From GCA-003244245 sp964250265 (GTDB taxonomy: Bacteria; Actinomycetota; Actinomycetes; Mycobacteriales; Pseudonocardiaceae): DNA of 26,135 nucleotides. A program made the translations under genes and the position numbers. Below, one piece after another: positions 1 through 7,009 of this stretch. Positions within the stretch are counted from its first letter, which is position 1. Every line of letters begins with the position of its first letter. Under the pieces are notes generated by a model, which searched no databases, had not been told where the DNA came from, and worked only from the letters and a program-made list of their open reading frames with translations. Where the stretch lies: the NCBI GenBank assembly GCA_964250265.1, contig CAXUFG010000049.1, positions 1-26,135 of the forward strand, given 5' to 3'.

Positions 1-578
1 TCGACATATTTCGCGATCACGTCGACCTCGAGGTTTACCAATTCACCGGGGCGCCGCAGGCCTAGCGTGGTCAGTTCTTGAGTGGTCGGGATGAGCCCCA
101 CGGCGAACTCGTCGCCGCCCACTTCGATCACGGTCAGTGACACACCGTCCACCGTGATGGACCCCTTCTCCACCACGTAAGGGGCCAGCCCAGCGGGTAT
201 CCCGATCCGGACCAGTTCCCAGGGGGCTGCCTCCTGCGCTGCAGTGCGCGATCGCACGGTTCCGGTGCCATCAACGTGACCCTGCACCAGGTGCCCGCCG
301 AGCCGGTCGCCCAGCCTCGCCGCGCGCTCCAGGTTCAGCCGATCCCCGATCTGCGCTGGGCCCAGGCTGGAGCGCCGCAGCGTCTCGCCGATCACGTCGG
401 CGGTGAACACGCCGCCACCCACATCGACCACGGTCAGGCACACCCCATTCACCGCGATCGAGTCACCGCTCCGCGAATCAGTGCTGGTCAGAGGACCGCG
501 GATGGTGAATCGGGCCGCATCGGGCCGCTCGAACCGGGCGAGCAGCTCCCCGAGTTCCTCGACGATGCCGGTGAACAC
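1..578 (-). CDS. ribE: Riboflavin synthase, alpha chain (3' end outside window)
   Basis: Catalyses dismutation of two 6,7-dimethyl-8-ribityllumazine molecules to riboflavin, the last step of riboflavin synthesis in the cytosol. The translation begins with the hallmark FTGIVEELG and contains the two lumazine-binding repeats typical of the family. The first repeat has DSIAVNGVCLTVV and GHLVQGHVDGTG; the second has KGSITVDGVSLTVIEV. It runs off the window at position 1 after about 192 codons, so only the last few residues are missing for a usual length of about 200. The start is GTG at 578, chosen because FTGIVEE directly follows it and a GAGGA ribosome site lies about 7 nt upstream. It starts 27 nt after the rpe stop, so the two are probably co-transcribed. 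In some actinobacteria ribD lies between rpe and this gene; here it does not. Confidence 0.95.
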   Translation of the reverse strand, partial: MFTGIVEELGELLARFERPDAARFTIRGPLTSTDSRSGDSIAVNGVCLTVVDVGGGVFTADVIGETLRRSSLGPAQIGDRLNLERAARLGDRLGGHLVQGHVDGTGTVRSRTAAQEAAPWELVRIGIPAGLAPYVVEKGSITVDGVSLTVIEVGGDEFAVGLIPTTQELTTLGLRRPGELVNLEVDVIAKYV

Positions 579-605
579 GACTCAGGCTTCCTCGGCTTGG
601 CTCAC

Positions 606-1277
606 TCACCGGCCGCCGCGTACGCGGGCCTGGGCCCGGAGCGATTCCATGGCCCGCACCGGGTCATCAGCCCCGTACACTGCCGAACCGGCGACGAAAC
701 AATCCACCCCCGCCTCCGCGGCAGCCTCGATGGTGTCGGCGTTGATCCCGCCGTCGATCTCCACCAGCACCGTGAGATGCCCGGTGTCCACCAACCGCCG
801 GGCGGTGCGCACCTTGTCCAGCACCTCGAAGATGAACGACTGTCCACCGAAGCCCGGCTCTACGCTCATCACCAGCAACGTGTCGTAGTGCTTCAGCACC
901 TCCACCCAGGGCTCCAGCGGGGTCTTCGGCTTCACCGACAGGCCCGCCTTCGCTCCCGCCGCGCGCAAATCCTTGGCCAGCTTCACCGGGTCCTGCGCGG
1001 CCTCGGCGTGCACGGTGACATTGTACGAGCCGGCCTCGGCGTACCCGATCGCCCACCGATCCGGATTCTCGATCATCAGGTGGCAGTCCAGCGGGATGTC
1101 GGTGTACTTCATCAGGCTCTGCACCACGGGAAGGCCGAACGTGAGGTTGGGCACAAAGTGCGCATCCATCACATCGACGTGTAACCAGTCGGCGCCCGGC
1201 ACCGCGTTGGCCTCATCGGCCAGCCGGGCGAAGTCGGCGGACAGCAGGGACGGCGCAATCATCGGCTGGTGTGACAC
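606..1277 (-). CDS. rpe: Ribulose-phosphate 3-epimerase
   Basis: Interconverts D-ribulose 5-phosphate and D-xylulose 5-phosphate in the pentose phosphate pathway. Family signatures are clear: MIAPSLLSADFARL near the N-terminus, DWLHVDVMDAHFVPN (metal-binding D and H), CHLMIENPDRW, the phosphate-binding loop MSVEPGFGGQSF, and VEIDGGINADT followed by FVAGSAVYG. The usual VMDGHFVPN has Ala in place of Gly. Length, about 223 residues, is normal. The start is uncertain. GTG at 1277 is used here; GTG at 1286 and ATG at 1262 are equally possible, and none has a convincing ribosome site. The open frame extends to 1346, but that stretch does not look coding. It probably heads a transcript into ribE. 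In many actinobacteria rsmB lies directly upstream; here a three-gene insert separates them. Confidence 0.93.
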   Translation of the reverse strand: MSHQPMIAPSLLSADFARLADEANAVPGADWLHVDVMDAHFVPNLTFGLPVVQSLMKYTDIPLDCHLMIENPDRWAIGYAEAGSYNVTVHAEAAQDPVKLAKDLRAAGAKAGLSVKPKTPLEPWVEVLKHYDTLLVMSVEPGFGGQSFIFEVLDKVRTARRLVDTGHLTVLVEIDGGINADTIEAAAEAGVDCFVAGSAVYGADDPVRAMESLRAQARVRGGR

Positions 1278-1621
1278 AGGGTGCACATTAGCGCGCCGAG
1301 GCCTTTTTCCGTGTACAGGGGACAGACTGATGGCTGGCTGAGACACGCCTTGGTCTGACTGGAGTCACAGCGGGGACATTCAGGGCAACAGGCAGCCTTG
1401 TCGCCGCCGCGGAGCTACCGGTGAGCGCTATCTCGTCTCCGGTGGTCTCAGGTTGGGAAGGTGCCACGACGGCCAGCCGTACTGTCGCGTCCGACAGCAT
1501 CTGGTGAGCGAGTCAGGGCAGTAGGCCAGGTACTGCCTGCTCGCGCTTGGGAGGGCTGGCACGCGCTGATTCCTCCCTGGTCTCGTACGAATGACTCGCC
1601 TGTTCAGGAGAACTTTTCGAG
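1278..1621. other. Intergenic region between divergent rpe and nitroreductase genes
   Basis: About 340 bp without a convincing gene between the divergently read rpe (minus) and the nitroreductase (plus), so it should hold both promoters. No clear -10/-35 pair could be picked out. The only structure seen is a perfect 7-bp hairpin at 1517-1537, listed separately. Short open frames here have no recognisable similarity and no codon-position signal that I can see. Confidence 0.6.
1517..1537. promoter_or_regulatory. Short perfect inverted repeat, possible operator or hairpin
   Basis: GGCAGTA and TACTGCC face each other across a 7-nt spacer, GGCCAGG, with a possible extra G-T pair outside. It lies 85 nt before the nitroreductase start. 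No T-run follows on either strand, so it does not look like an intrinsic terminator. It could be a regulator binding site or chance. Function is not established. Confidence 0.3.
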
Positions 1622-2269
1622 ATGGAACTGGTATCTGCGATTCAAACCCGGAGAAGTGAGTACAACCTCATAGATCCGGCGCCATCGAGCGACGAATTCA
1701 TTCACCTCTTAGAATGGGCGTCCGCAGCTCCGGACCACGGTCGCCTACGGCCGTGGCGATGGATTCTTGTCCGCGGCCACAGCCGGTCAGCGCTCGGTGC
1801 GTCCTTCGCGACAGATTGCCAGGAAGACCAGTCAAGACACGCCGCAGCCCATCCACTTCGCGCACCACTGCTGGCGACTCTTGTCTTCTGCCCCCGCATG
1901 GATCATAGAATTCGACTATGGGAACAACTCGCCAGTGCCTGCTGTGTGGCCAACTCGATGATGTTGTTACTGCACGATCGGGGATATGGTTCCCTGTGGA
2001 AGACAGGCTCGTATGTCGAGTCGGCAGATACCCGGACCATGCTTGATCTCGACCGCGCTGAGTCGCTACTCGGATGGCTGTATATTGGAACACCTGATCC
2101 GACGAAGCCTTTACCACCACGTGCCGTCGGCCCGGTGGTCGACAAGGTAACGACATTCAACCCGGCACGCAGCCTGCAGGAGACACGCAGATTGGGGCCG
2201 CCCCGGGTATGCCAGCCGACGTGGGCACCGGCGAACCTCCCGAGCCACCCGTCACCGCACCCAGCGTGA
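1622..2269 (+). CDS. Nitroreductase family protein, YdjA-like
   Basis: Predicted FMN-dependent NAD(P)H oxidoreductase of the small nitroreductase group that includes E. coli YdjA; the physiological substrate is unknown. The N-terminal AIQTRRSEYNL fits the FMN phosphate-contacting start of the family. ASAAPDHGRLRPWRW matches the APDH...PWRF motif typical of YdjA-like proteins. The later SLWKTGSYVES and LLGWLYIGTP match the C-terminal flavin-contact region. At 215 residues it is about 30 longer than YdjA; the excess is a Pro-rich tail with no recognised domain. ATG at 1622 is preceded by AGGAGAA about 10 nt upstream. Sampled stretches are about 55-60% GC against clearly higher values around it, suggesting separate acquisition. 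It converges on the broken glycosyltransferase. Confidence 0.8.
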   Translation: MELVSAIQTRRSEYNLIDPAPSSDEFIHLLEWASAAPDHGRLRPWRWILVRGHSRSALGASFATDCQEDQSRHAAAHPLRAPLLATLVFCPRMDHRIRLWEQLASACCVANSMMLLLHDRGYGSLWKTGSYVESADTRTMLDLDRAESLLGWLYIGTPDPTKPLPPRAVGPVVDKVTTFNPARSLQETRRLGPPRVCQPTWAPANLPSHPSPHPA

Positions 2270-2328
2270 TGGCCCGGATCGCCGCCTCGAGAGCAGCGAG
2301 ACACCCTCACCGTTCCGGTCGCGTTCTT

Positions 2329-3494
2329 TCAGCCAACCTCGCGTGCCAGCCCCTGCGCGCAGAGCCGTTCGACGGTGTCGGCCGCGATCGCGGCGCCCCC
2401 GGAGCTGCGCACTTCGCGGCGCAGCTCGCGGGCTCGCTCGGCGCTGCCGGACGCGGCGGTGACCGCGGCGCGCAGGCTCTCGCCGTCGAGATGCTCAGTT
2501 CGGAGCTGCACGCCCGCGCCGATTGCCTCGAGTTGCGCCGCGTTGGTGAACTGGTCGACGGCTTGGGGGATCGCGACCGTTGGCACTCCGAACCACAGCG
2601 ATTCCACCGCACCGCCCATGCCCGCGTGCGTTATGAATACCGAGGCGTGCTCGAGCACGTCTAGCTGCGGTTGTCTGCGAGCGGCATGCGCACCGGCGGG
2701 CAGCGGACCTAACGCCGTTGGGTCAACCTTGCCGGTTGCGAGGACCAGCCGGTAGATGCCCGCGAGCGTCTCGACGCAGAGCCGGTAGATGTGGGGTTGG
2801 TTGGTGTACGCGGTTCCGAAGGACACATAGACCAGCGGGCGCTCATCGCCGGGCTCAGGAGCCCACGCCTGCGTCCGCGTCTGGTCGATACACGGCCCGG
2901 CGAACACGTATCGTGGTCCGACGCGATCGGCATTGGGCTGCAGCACCCGCGGGATGAGCACGACGCACGCGTCGGGCCGACCGAGGAACGCGTCGGCGTC
3001 GAGCCGCACGTCGTTCTCTGCCAGCCAGGCACGCAAGGTTGCGTAGTAGTGCTGGACGCTCGGGGATGCTTTCAGCGCCGCTGTCTGCTCGGCCGTGTCC
3101 TGCTCGTAGCCGTCCCAGGCCACATACGTCGGGGAGAGCTGCACGGCGGGCACGATCCATCGCTCGGCGGCAACCCGCCCCGCGAAGCCACCGATGTCGT
3201 AGAGCACCGCATCGGGGCGCTCGATATACGATCGAGCACCGTCCCAAGCACGGCAATCGCCTCGTCGAGGAACAGCTGCATCGCCTCCCCGATGTCCTCG
3301 GGCCAGGGGCTGTCGTCGGTAGGCAGCAACGAAGGGTGGGCGAGGACCTCGGCACCGGTCGGGACCACGAGCCCGGTGAGCCGCTCGCCGACGACGTAGC
3401 TGACGCGATGCCCGCGAGACACCAGCTCGGAGATGAGCGCGAGGCTCGGGTAGACGTGACTGGGCGCCGTCACGCCGGCCATGACGAGATGCAT
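2329..3494 (-). pseudogene. Macrolide-type UDP-glycosyltransferase, frameshifted
   Basis: Resembles the MGT family of GT1 glycosyltransferases, which move a sugar from a nucleotide donor to small hydrophobic acceptors such as macrolides. The N-terminal part starts at ATG 3494 (MHLVMAGVTAPSHVYPSL) and continues to about VLGTVLDR near 3230. The rest, from about YIERPDAVLYDIGG, is in another frame. It carries RPLVYVSFGT and the donor-site region ITHAGMGGAVESLWFGVP, followed by DQFTNA. Joining the two needs one extra base around 3225-3240 (a -1 shift), giving a normal length of about 390 residues. The donor motif has HAG where HGG is usual. Both halves show undegraded coding sequence, so this is either a recent mutation or a one-base sequencing error. 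The neighbouring fructokinase is divergent with about 50 bp between starts. Confidence 0.85.
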
Positions 3495-3546
3495 CCGACC
3501 AGTTTCTGCGAAGACGAAGACGACCACCAACATCTCGGGAGGACAG

Positions 3547-4446
3547 GTGACCCCTGAGCGGTTGGGAGCGGTTGAGGCCGGCGGGACGAAATTCGTCTGC
3601 CTGGTCGGATCCGATCCTGATCACATTGTGGCGCAGACCAGGATCCCGACCGGCGAGCCCGATGGGACGCTGGATCAGGTGCTCGCGTTCTTCCAGCAGG
3701 AGGTGTCGTCCGGCGGGCCGCTGGCGGCGATCGGCATCGCCTCGTTCGGCCCGCTGGAGTTGCGCCGATCGCATCCCCGGTATGGGTTCATCACGACCAG
3801 CCCGAAGCCGGGTTGGTCCGACGTCGACCTGGTCAGGCCGATCCGGAGCGCACTGGGTGTGCCGGTGGGTTTCGACACCGACGTGAACGCCGCCGCATTA
3901 GGCGAGGGCCAGTGGGGATCCGCCCGTGGTCTGGACACCTTCGTGTATCTGACCGCCGGCACCGGCATCGGCGCGGGAGCTGTGATCAACGGGAAGGTCA
4001 TCCACGGGCTGGGGCACCCCGAGATGGGCCACCTCAGCGTGCCGCGCCAGCCGGGCGATGACTTCGCCGGCAGTTGCCCCTTTCACGGCGACTGCTTGGA
4101 GGGGATGGCCAGTGGCGCAGCGATGGCCGCCCGCTGGGGTCGCTCGGCCGAGCAACTCGACGGTGACACGCTGCGGGCAGCCACCCGGCTCGAGGCCGCC
4201 TATCTTGCCGCTGGTCTCCGCAACATCGTCTACGTCACCGCGCCGCAGCGCGTCGTGATCGGCGGGGGCGTGACCAGCCTGCCTGGTCTGTTCCCGCTCG
4301 TGCGAGCCTCCCTCACGCAAACACTGGCCGGATATCCCGCCTGTCTCGAGCACACCGCAGATGACTTCATCGTCCCAGCCGAGCTCGGTCCCCTAGCCGG
4401 TCCAGCCGGCGCCCTCATTCTCGCCCACCGCTCGCGCAGCCGATGA
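3547..4446 (+). CDS. ROK family fructokinase
   Basis: Predicted ATP-dependent sugar kinase, most like bacterial fructokinases (fructose to fructose 6-phosphate). The N-terminal phosphate loop GAVEAGGTKFVCLVG is at residues 7-21. IGIASFGPLEL and the phrase GFITTSPKPGW are typical of the fructokinase subgroup. FDTDVNAAALGE at 109-120 holds the catalytic Asp (D112), and TAGTGIGAGAVING follows. The zinc site of ROK proteins is complete: H162, C177, H180 and C183 within GHLS...CPFHGDCLEG. At 299 residues the length is normal. GTG at 3547 is chosen over the upstream ATG at 3481 because GGAGG lies just before it and GAVEAGG then sits at the usual distance from the N-terminus. It converges on rsmB with only 14 bp between stops. 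Sugar preference is by family, not proven. Confidence 0.87.
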   Translation: MTPERLGAVEAGGTKFVCLVGSDPDHIVAQTRIPTGEPDGTLDQVLAFFQQEVSSGGPLAAIGIASFGPLELRRSHPRYGFITTSPKPGWSDVDLVRPIRSALGVPVGFDTDVNAAALGEGQWGSARGLDTFVYLTAGTGIGAGAVINGKVIHGLGHPEMGHLSVPRQPGDDFAGSCPFHGDCLEGMASGAAMAARWGRSAEQLDGDTLRAATRLEAAYLAAGLRNIVYVTAPQRVVIGGGVTSLPGLFPLVRASLTQTLAGYPACLEHTADDFIVPAELGPLAGPAGALILAHRSRSR

Positions 4447-4460
4447 CAACCACTGGATGC

Positions 4461-5891
4461 TCATCGTTGCCGCGACGGCGGATGGAGCAGGGCGCAGAAC
4501 AACGCGTCGGTGCCGTGGCGGTGCGGCCACAACTGCACGTGCGGTCCGTCCCCGAGCTGGGGCACACCGGGAAACTGGGGCCTGGCATCGAGCAGTTCGG
4601 CGCCAGTGCGGCGCACCACATCGGCGACCACTCCCACGGTCTCATCGAAGTGGGGCGAGCACGTGACGTACGCGACGACGCCGCCGGGACGGGTTAGCCT
4701 CAGCGCGGCCACCAGCAGCTCCCGCTGCAGCCGGACCAGCCCGGGAACGTCGTCGGTCTGCCGTCGCCAGCGCGCCTCCGGGCGGCGACGCAGGGCCCCG
4801 AGCCCGGTGCACGGCGCGTCCACCAGCACCCGGTCATAGGCCCGATCCGGCAGCCCGCTATCCCGACCATCGGCCACATGCACTGTGACCGGCAGGCCCG
4901 CGCAGGCCTGACCGACCAGGCGGGCTCGGTGCTCGGCCTTCTCCACAGCGTCCAGGGCCGCCCCCCGAGTGGCACCCAGGGCACCCAACAGCGCCGCCTT
5001 GCCGCCCGGCCCAGCACACAGATCCAGCCAACGGCCGTCGGTGCCCTCCAGCGGCGTCGCGGCCAGGGCGAGGGTGACGAGCTGGCTGCCCTCGTCCTGG
5101 ACCTGAGCGAGGTGCGCACGCACGGGCGCCAGCTCACCCGGGTCACCGCCGTCGGCGAGGTACACGCCGTAGGGCGAGTAGGGGGCGGACTTGCCGCCGG
5201 TCGACGCGGCCAACTCGGCAGCGCCAATCTGGCCCGGGCGCGCCAGGAGATGCACCAGCGGACGGGCGTCGTCGGCGGCCAGCGCCACAGCCAGCTCCTC
5301 CAGGTCTCCACCCAGTGCATCGGCGAAGGCCTGCGCGATCCACCGCGGGTGCGAGTGCACCATCGCCAGGTGGCCCACCGGATCCTCATCGGCCGATGGC
5401 GCGAGAGCCTGCACCCAGCCGGATTCATCCTGCTCGCCGACGCGGCGCAGCACCGCGTTGACGAAGCCGGTAGCAGCGCTGCCACGACCGGCGCGAACCA
5501 GGTCCACGGTGGTGGCGACCGCGGCATGGGGCGGCACCCGGGTCCGCAGCAGCTGGTAGCTGCCCAACCGCAGGGCGTCCAGCAGCTCGCCGTCCACATC
5601 GGCGAGCGGGCGGTCTGTGCACGACTGCAGCACCGTATCCAGCAGCCCCTGGGCCCGGCATGTGCCGTAGCACAGCTCAGTGGCCAGCGCGGCGTCCCGG
5701 CCGTTGATCCCCCGCTGCCGCAGCAGGTTGGGCAATGCGAGGTTCGCGTACGCGTCGCGTTCCCGCACTGCGGCCAGAACGTCCAGCGCGGCCTGGCGCG
5801 CGGGATCGTCCACCGGTGGCCGGCTGGGCCCGGAGCGCCGCCTGGGCGGGCCGGGACGGGGAGGTCGGGACGGCTTGCGCGGCACTGTCAC
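4461..5891 (-). CDS. rsmB: 16S rRNA (cytosine-967-C5)-methyltransferase RsmB
   Basis: SAM-dependent enzyme that methylates C967 of 16S rRNA. Residues about 30-150 form the NusB-like RNA-binding domain (RQAALDVLAAVRERDAYAN to GFVNAVLRR). The C-terminal methyltransferase domain has the SAM loop LDLCAGPGGKAALL at about 289-302. It has the catalytic-release motif VDAPCTGLGALRRRPE with C361, and the nucleophile motif YVTCSPHFDE with C411; both conserved cysteines are present. A basic, Pro-rich N-terminal tail of about 25 residues is common in actinobacterial forms. The start is GTG at 5891, with AGGA about 7 nt upstream. The open frame continues to 6185 but that part overlaps fmt and is not RsmB-like. 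It follows fmt by 22 nt, suggesting one operon. Confidence 0.95.
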   Translation of the reverse strand: MTVPRKPSRPPRPGPPRRRSGPSRPPVDDPARQAALDVLAAVRERDAYANLALPNLLRQRGINGRDAALATELCYGTCRAQGLLDTVLQSCTDRPLADVDGELLDALRLGSYQLLRTRVPPHAAVATTVDLVRAGRGSAATGFVNAVLRRVGEQDESGWVQALAPSADEDPVGHLAMVHSHPRWIAQAFADALGGDLEELAVALAADDARPLVHLLARPGQIGAAELAASTGGKSAPYSPYGVYLADGGDPGELAPVRAHLAQVQDEGSQLVTLALAATPLEGTDGRWLDLCAGPGGKAALLGALGATRGAALDAVEKAEHRARLVGQACAGLPVTVHVADGRDSGLPDRAYDRVLVDAPCTGLGALRRRPEARWRRQTDDVPGLVRLQRELLVAALRLTRPGGVVAYVTCSPHFDETVGVVADVVRRTGAELLDARPQFPGVPQLGDGPHVQLWPHRHGTDALFCALLHPPSRQR

Positions 5892-5913
5892 AGCATGTCC
5901 TGGCAGCCGGAGA

Positions 5914-6840
5914 TCACTCGAATCGCTCCCCCGGCTCCGGGCGGGCACCACGAGCCCAATCCGGCGCGGCCATCGTCCGTTTGCCCGGCGCGGTGATCTC
6001 GCCCAGCCGCAGGGCCTCCGTGGCGGTGCCCACGAGCTCCTCCCGTTTGGCCACCCGCAGCTCGCCGGGATTGAGGCCGTCCAGCACGGCACGTTGCATG
6101 GGGCCGAGGCCCAGGCGCTGACCCCGGAACAGAGCCCAGCCACCGGGGGCAGGTGTGACCGCGCGCACCTGGCGGCGCACCGCAAAGGCAGGAGCGCCGA
6201 AGTTCACGTGAGCGTCTTGCGCGGTGACTTTCGGCGCGTAGGAGGCGCCATCAGCTGGTTGCGACACCGGGCGCAGGGATCCGTCGGCGATACCGTCGAG
6301 AGTGGAGACCAGCAGGCCGGCACCAGCGTGGGCTAACCGGCACAGCAGTTCCCCCGCAGTATCGCTGGGATGGATCACCTCGGTGACCGTCCCGTACACC
6401 GGACCGGTATCCAGCCCCTCCTCCAAAAGGAAGGTGGACGCTCCGGTGATCTCGTCCCCGTGCCGGATCGCGGCCTGCACCGGCGCCGCGCCGCGCCAAG
6501 CGGGCAGCAGCGAGAAGTGCAGGTTCACCCAGCCGTAACGGGGGATGTCCAGCGCCGACCGCGGAACCAGCGCACCGTAGCCGACGACCGGGCAGCAGTC
6601 CGGGGCGAGAGAAGCCAGCCGCGCCAGGAAGTCGGGTTCTGACGGGCGCCGCGGGGTGAGCACCTCCAGCCCAACGTCGTCGGCTAGCTCTCCCACCGGG
6701 GATCGGGCAAGATGCCGCCCTCGTCCAGCCGGCGCATCAGGCCGGGTGATAACCGCGACCACAGTGTGGCGATCGGAGTCCAACAGTGATCGCAGCGCGG
6801 GCACCGCCGCCTCAGGCGTTCCTGCGAAAACGAGCCGCAC
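5914..6840 (-). CDS. fmt: Methionyl-tRNA formyltransferase
   Basis: Transfers a formyl group from 10-formyltetrahydrofolate to initiator Met-tRNA. The N-terminus MRLVFAGTPEAAVPAL is standard. The formyltransferase signature VNLHFSLLPAWRGAAPVQ at about 105-122 contains the catalytic Asn106 and His108, and Asp144 lies in EEGLDTGPVY. The C-terminal tRNA-binding domain spans about 205-308. At 308 residues the length is normal. ATG at 6840 has GAGGTG about 10 nt upstream. It directly follows the def remnant, the normal def-fmt arrangement, because formylated proteins need deformylation. A functional deformylase must be encoded elsewhere if this organism formylates initiator tRNA. Confidence 0.96.
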   Translation of the reverse strand: MRLVFAGTPEAAVPALRSLLDSDRHTVVAVITRPDAPAGRGRHLARSPVGELADDVGLEVLTPRRPSEPDFLARLASLAPDCCPVVGYGALVPRSALDIPRYGWVNLHFSLLPAWRGAAPVQAAIRHGDEITGASTFLLEEGLDTGPVYGTVTEVIHPSDTAGELLCRLAHAGAGLLVSTLDGIADGSLRPVSQPADGASYAPKVTAQDAHVNFGAPAFAVRRQVRAVTPAPGGWALFRGQRLGLGPMQRAVLDGLNPGELRVAKREELVGTATEALRLGEITAPGKRTMAAPDWARGARPEPGERFE

Positions 6841-6843
6841 CGC

Positions 6844-6963
6844 TCAGCGCACCTCGCCCAGCACTGGGTGCGGGCTGAGCCTGACCCCAGGCTCGGGGAC
6901 AACCTCGGCGGCGCGGGCGCGCAGCACGGAATCACCGAAGAGCCGGACGGGTTGGACAGCCAC
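6844..6963 (-). pseudogene. def: Peptide deformylase remnant (internal deletion)
   Basis: A 39-residue reading frame between priA and fmt, the place where many actinobacteria carry def. Its first part, VAVQPVRLFGDSVLR followed by ARAAEVV, matches the N-terminus of actinobacterial peptide deformylases (consensus like AVQPIRLFGDPVLR). Its end, RLSPHPVLGEVR, resembles the C-terminal tail of such proteins (SPHP with a short end). The whole catalytic core is absent, including the GxGLAAxQ, EGCLS and HExxH motifs. The frame is still open from GTG 6963 to TGA 6844, as if about 150 codons were lost in frame. It cannot be an active deformylase. The N-terminal match is strong; the C-terminal match is from memory of family members and weaker. 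Confidence 0.72.
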
Positions 6964-7009
6964 CCGCGCAGTATGCCTCGTACCAACACCGGAGTTTCGG
7001 CGACGTCAC

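Noticed and set aside
276..1184. Long plus-strand open frame across ribE and rpe
   Set aside because: It lies opposite two clear minus-strand genes and its translation is a His/Arg/Gly-rich shadow with no family pattern, as expected in high-GC DNA.
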